From Rhodoferax sp. (GTDB lineage Bacteria; Pseudomonadota; Gammaproteobacteria; Burkholderiales; Burkholderiaceae_C), in the NCBI GenBank assembly GCA_020048795.1, contig JAIFMA010000127.1, positions 1 through 7,947 on the forward strand: 7,947 bases of DNA, in the 5' to 3' direction. A program made the position numbers and the translations under genes. Position 1 is the first letter of the stretch. Each line of letters begins with the position of its first letter. Under the pieces are notes generated by a model, which saw only the letters and a program-made list of their open reading frames with translations, was not told where the DNA came from and searched no databases. Shown here piece after piece: positions 5,996-7,947 of this stretch.

Positions 5996-6855
5996 TGCGG
6001 GTTGACTTCACTGCCATGGGGCAACGGATGGGTGGCCTGCACGCGCATGACGCTGACGATCAGGACGGCCCACCGCGCCAGCATTGCCGTGCCATTTTCA
6101 TTTCAGACCTGCACCTGGGCACGCCAGGATGTCAGGCGGGCGCGCTGCTGGATTTCATCAAGAACCACCCGAGCGATTATCTCTACCTGGTCGGTGATAT
6201 TGTGGACGGCTGGCAGTTGCGCCGCCGTTGGTACTGGCCCGAACTTCACAACGACGTGGTGCAAAAGCTGTTGCGCCGGGCCCGCAAAGGTTGCCGCATC
6301 ATCTACATCCCCGGCAATCATGACGAATTTGCCCGGCGCTATTTTGGCGTGCAGTTTGGCGACATTGAGGTGCACGATGATGCCGTGCATATCACCGCCG
6401 ATGGCAAAAGCCTGTGGGTCACCCATGGTGATCGATTTGACGGTGTGATCCAGTGCGCCAAATGGCTGGCCTATCTGGGTGACAACCTGTACGAGCTGAC
6501 GCTCAGGCTCAATCGCCATCTGAACCATTGGCGCACCAGTCTTGGATTGTCTTATTGGTCGCTCTCTGCCTACCTCAAGCAAAAGGTCAAGAAAGCGGTG
6601 ATGTACGTCACTGATTTTGAAGAGGCCGTGGCCAACGAGGCACACCGACGCGGCCACGATGGCGTGGTGTGTGGTCACATCCACCGCGCAGAAATGCGCA
6701 CCATCAACGGCGTTTTGTATTGCAACGACGGTGACTGGGTCGAAAGCTGCACCGCACTGGTGGAGTCCACCAGCGGGCAGCTGGAACTGGTGCACTGGCA
6801 TTTTCAGCCGCAAACTCATCAACGTGAAATGGCTTTGGTCACTACAGTGCCCTGA
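5992..6855 (+). CDS. plcP: PlcP-like metallophosphoesterase (phospholipase C of the SMc00171 family)
   Basis: A 287-residue calcineurin-like phosphoesterase with a complete two-metal site: DLH (39-41), GD (68-69), GNHDE (108-112), THGD (144-147) and GHIH (228-231). Databases often name this group UDP-2,3-diacylglucosamine diphosphatase (LpxH-like). The features VGDIVDGW, YWPELHNDVVQKLLR, YWSLSAYLKQKVK, FEEAVANEA and GDWVESCTALVE instead match the PlcP subgroup. PlcP of Sinorhizobium is PhoB-induced and cleaves phospholipids to diacylglycerol plus phospho-headgroup. No signal peptide is seen, so it acts on inner-leaflet lipids. ATG 5992 overlaps the upstream stop (ATGA); ATG 5995 is equally possible. 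Residues 1-31 look like a poorly conserved tail, so a later start cannot be excluded. Coupling to the olsB-like gene and the nearby glycosyltransferase favour PlcP over LpxH. Confidence 0.82.
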   Translation: MMRVDFTAMGQRMGGLHAHDADDQDGPPRQHCRAIFISDLHLGTPGCQAGALLDFIKNHPSDYLYLVGDIVDGWQLRRRWYWPELHNDVVQKLLRRARKGCRIIYIPGNHDEFARRYFGVQFGDIEVHDDAVHITADGKSLWVTHGDRFDGVIQCAKWLAYLGDNLYELTLRLNRHLNHWRTSLGLSYWSLSAYLKQKVKKAVMYVTDFEEAVANEAHRRGHDGVVCGHIHRAEMRTINGVLYCNDGDWVESCTALVESTSGQLELVHWHFQPQTHQREMALVTTVP

Positions 6856-6867
6856 GCAGAACAGCTT

Positions 6868-6901
6868 TGGTCATGACACTGTCACGACAGACAGATAAAA
6901 C
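6868..6901 (+). promoter_or_regulatory. Candidate PhoB-dependent promoter of phoD
   Basis: TGGTCAT-GACA-CTGTCAC (6868-6885) has units matching CTGTCAT at 5/7 and 6/7 with an exact 4-bp spacer. Ten bp later is TAAAAC (6896-6901), a 4/6 match to TATAAT. The region is quasi-palindromic, so a box can also be read on minus (6890-6873, CTGTCGT-GACA-GTGTCAT, 12/14). The plus reading is preferred because it places the -10 correctly for phoD. Confidence 0.5.
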
Positions 6902-6928
6902 CGATTTTTTCAATCAACAGGTGTTTTC

Positions 6929-7947
6929 ATGATTTCATCCTCCCGTCGCGATTTCGTGATTCGATTTGCTAGCGTAGCTGCCGTATCCAGTGCTGGCGCC
7001 GTGTTGAGCGCTTGCGGCGGCAGCGATGACCCCGTGCCACCGCGCTTTGACTACGGCGTGGCCAGTGGTGACCCGCTGGCGGACCGGGTGATTTTGTGGA
7101 CGCACGCGCAGTTTGCCGGTCTGAGCGACGACGTGCCGCTGACCTGGGAGGCCGCCAGCGATGCTGCGTTTGCCACCTTGGTCGCCTCTGGCAGCGCCAA
7201 AGCAACCGCCGCCACCGGCCACACCGTCAAGGTGGATGCCACCGGTTTGAGTGCCGGCAAAGAGTATTACTTTCGCTTTCGCTGGAACCAGCACAGCTCA
7301 CCCGTGGGCAAAACCCGCACTTTGCCAGCGGCCGGTGCCGCCAGCCTAGTGCTGGCGGTGCTGACTTGCTCGAACTATCCCGCAGGCTACTTCCATGCCT
7401 ATGCCGAAGCGGCCAAGTCGGCTGCCAAGTACGCCGTGCACCTGGGTGACTTCATTTATGAGTATGCCGCTGACGGTTATGCCAGCGCCGACGCCGCCAC
7501 GCTGGGCCGGGTGTCGCAGCCCGCCACCGAATGCATCAAGCTGGACGACTACCGCAAGCGTTATGCCCAGTACCGCTCTGACCCTGATAGCAAGACCTTC
7601 CACGCCACCATGCCGGTCATCGCCGTCTGGGACGACCATGAGGTGGCCAATGACACGTTCAAAAATGGTGCTGAAAACCACACCGAAGGTGCCGAGGGCC
7701 GCTTCACTGACCGCCGCGCAGCCGCCGTGCAGGCCTGGCATGAGTGGCTACCGGTGCGCGCGCCCGATGCCAAAGACCTGCTGAAAATCTACCGCAGCTT
7801 TGACTTTGGTGGCCTGGCCGCCATGCACATGCTGGAAACCCGGCTGATCGGGCGCGACAAGCAAATCACCTTTACCGAGTTGCTCAACCCCGCCACCGCC
7901 AGCAGCGCCATGGCCACGCTGGCCTCGCCCACGCGCAGCATGATGGG
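6929..7947 (+). CDS. phoD: PhoD-family alkaline phosphatase/phosphodiesterase, 3' end outside window
   Basis: The frame is open from ATG 6929 to the window end (339 codons; the family is about 500-600 residues, so the C-terminus is cut by the window edge). AGGTG at 6919-6923, 5 bases before the ATG, serves as ribosome binding site. Residues 3-13 carry a twin-arginine signal (SRRDFVIRF), then a hydrophobic stretch and a lipobox LSAC with Cys29, so the enzyme is probably a Tat-exported lipoprotein. The N-terminal PhoD domain starts at FDYGVASGDPLADRVILWT (40-58). The catalytic domain shows TCSNYPAGYF (146-155), HLGDFIYEY (171-179), YRKRYAQYRSDP (208-219) and WDDHEVANDTF (234-244), matching metal-binding and active-site blocks of Bacillus PhoD (Fe/Ca dependent). 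It releases phosphate from phosphomono- and diesters outside the cytoplasm, possibly including headgroups from lipid turnover. Confidence 0.92.
   Translation, partial: MISSSRRDFVIRFASVAAVSSAGAVLSACGGSDDPVPPRFDYGVASGDPLADRVILWTHAQFAGLSDDVPLTWEAASDAAFATLVASGSAKATAATGHTVKVDATGLSAGKEYYFRFRWNQHSSPVGKTRTLPAAGAASLVLAVLTCSNYPAGYFHAYAEAAKSAAKYAVHLGDFIYEYAADGYASADAATLGRVSQPATECIKLDDYRKRYAQYRSDPDSKTFHATMPVIAVWDDHEVANDTFKNGAENHTEGAEGRFTDRRAAAVQAWHEWLPVRAPDAKDLLKIYRSFDFGGLAAMHMLETRLIGRDKQITFTELLNPATASSAMATLASPTRSMM

Noticed and set aside
6103..6822. 239-codon open frame on minus, antisense to plcP
   Set aside because: It mirrors the conserved metal-site coding of plcP and has no domain features of its own.

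Overview
The window looks like chromosomal DNA of a betaproteobacterium, most likely Comamonadaceae (Rhodoferax/Polaromonas-like). This is inferred from the moderately high GC, dense GC3-rich coding and the character of the proteins; it was not tested by a search. There are no RNA genes, mobile elements or CRISPR arrays. Seven protein genes fill almost everything.

Layout: (1) 1-1454, minus: a class III PLP-dependent aminotransferase with an unusual N-terminal, probably membrane-anchored extension; its 3' end is outside the window. (2) 1499-2380, plus: a phosphatidylserine decarboxylase proenzyme, divergent from the aminotransferase across only 44 bp. (3) 2361-3611, minus: a GT4-family glycosyltransferase whose 3' end overlaps psd by 20 bp. 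(4) 3690-4934, minus: an LplT-type lysophospholipid transporter, 78 bp upstream of the glycosyltransferase. (5) 4935-5146: a divergent promoter region. (6) 5147-5995, plus: an OlsB-type GNAT N-acyltransferase, coupled by an ATGA overlap to (7) 5992-6855, plus: a calcineurin-like phosphoesterase of the PlcP (SMc00171-like) / LpxH-like group. (8) 6929-end, plus: a Tat-exported, probably lipid-anchored PhoD alkaline phosphatase, truncated by the window edge.

Read together this looks like a phosphate-starvation membrane-lipid remodelling locus. PlcP would strip the phosphate headgroup from phospholipids and leave diacylglycerol. The GT4 enzyme would glycosylate that diacylglycerol. The OlsB-like enzyme would start a phosphorus-free ornithine-type lipid. 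LplT would recover lysophospholipids, and PhoD would release phosphate outside the cytoplasm. The regulatory sequence supports this: candidate PhoB boxes (7-bp CTGTCAT-like units with exact 4-bp spacers) lie upstream of the glycosyltransferase, lplT, the olsB-plcP pair (four tandem units) and phoD. Three of them have a -10-like hexamer 10 bp downstream, the spacing of the E. coli phoA promoter. No convincing box precedes psd or the aminotransferase. That pair is the least explained part and may make or modify an amino-lipid headgroup.
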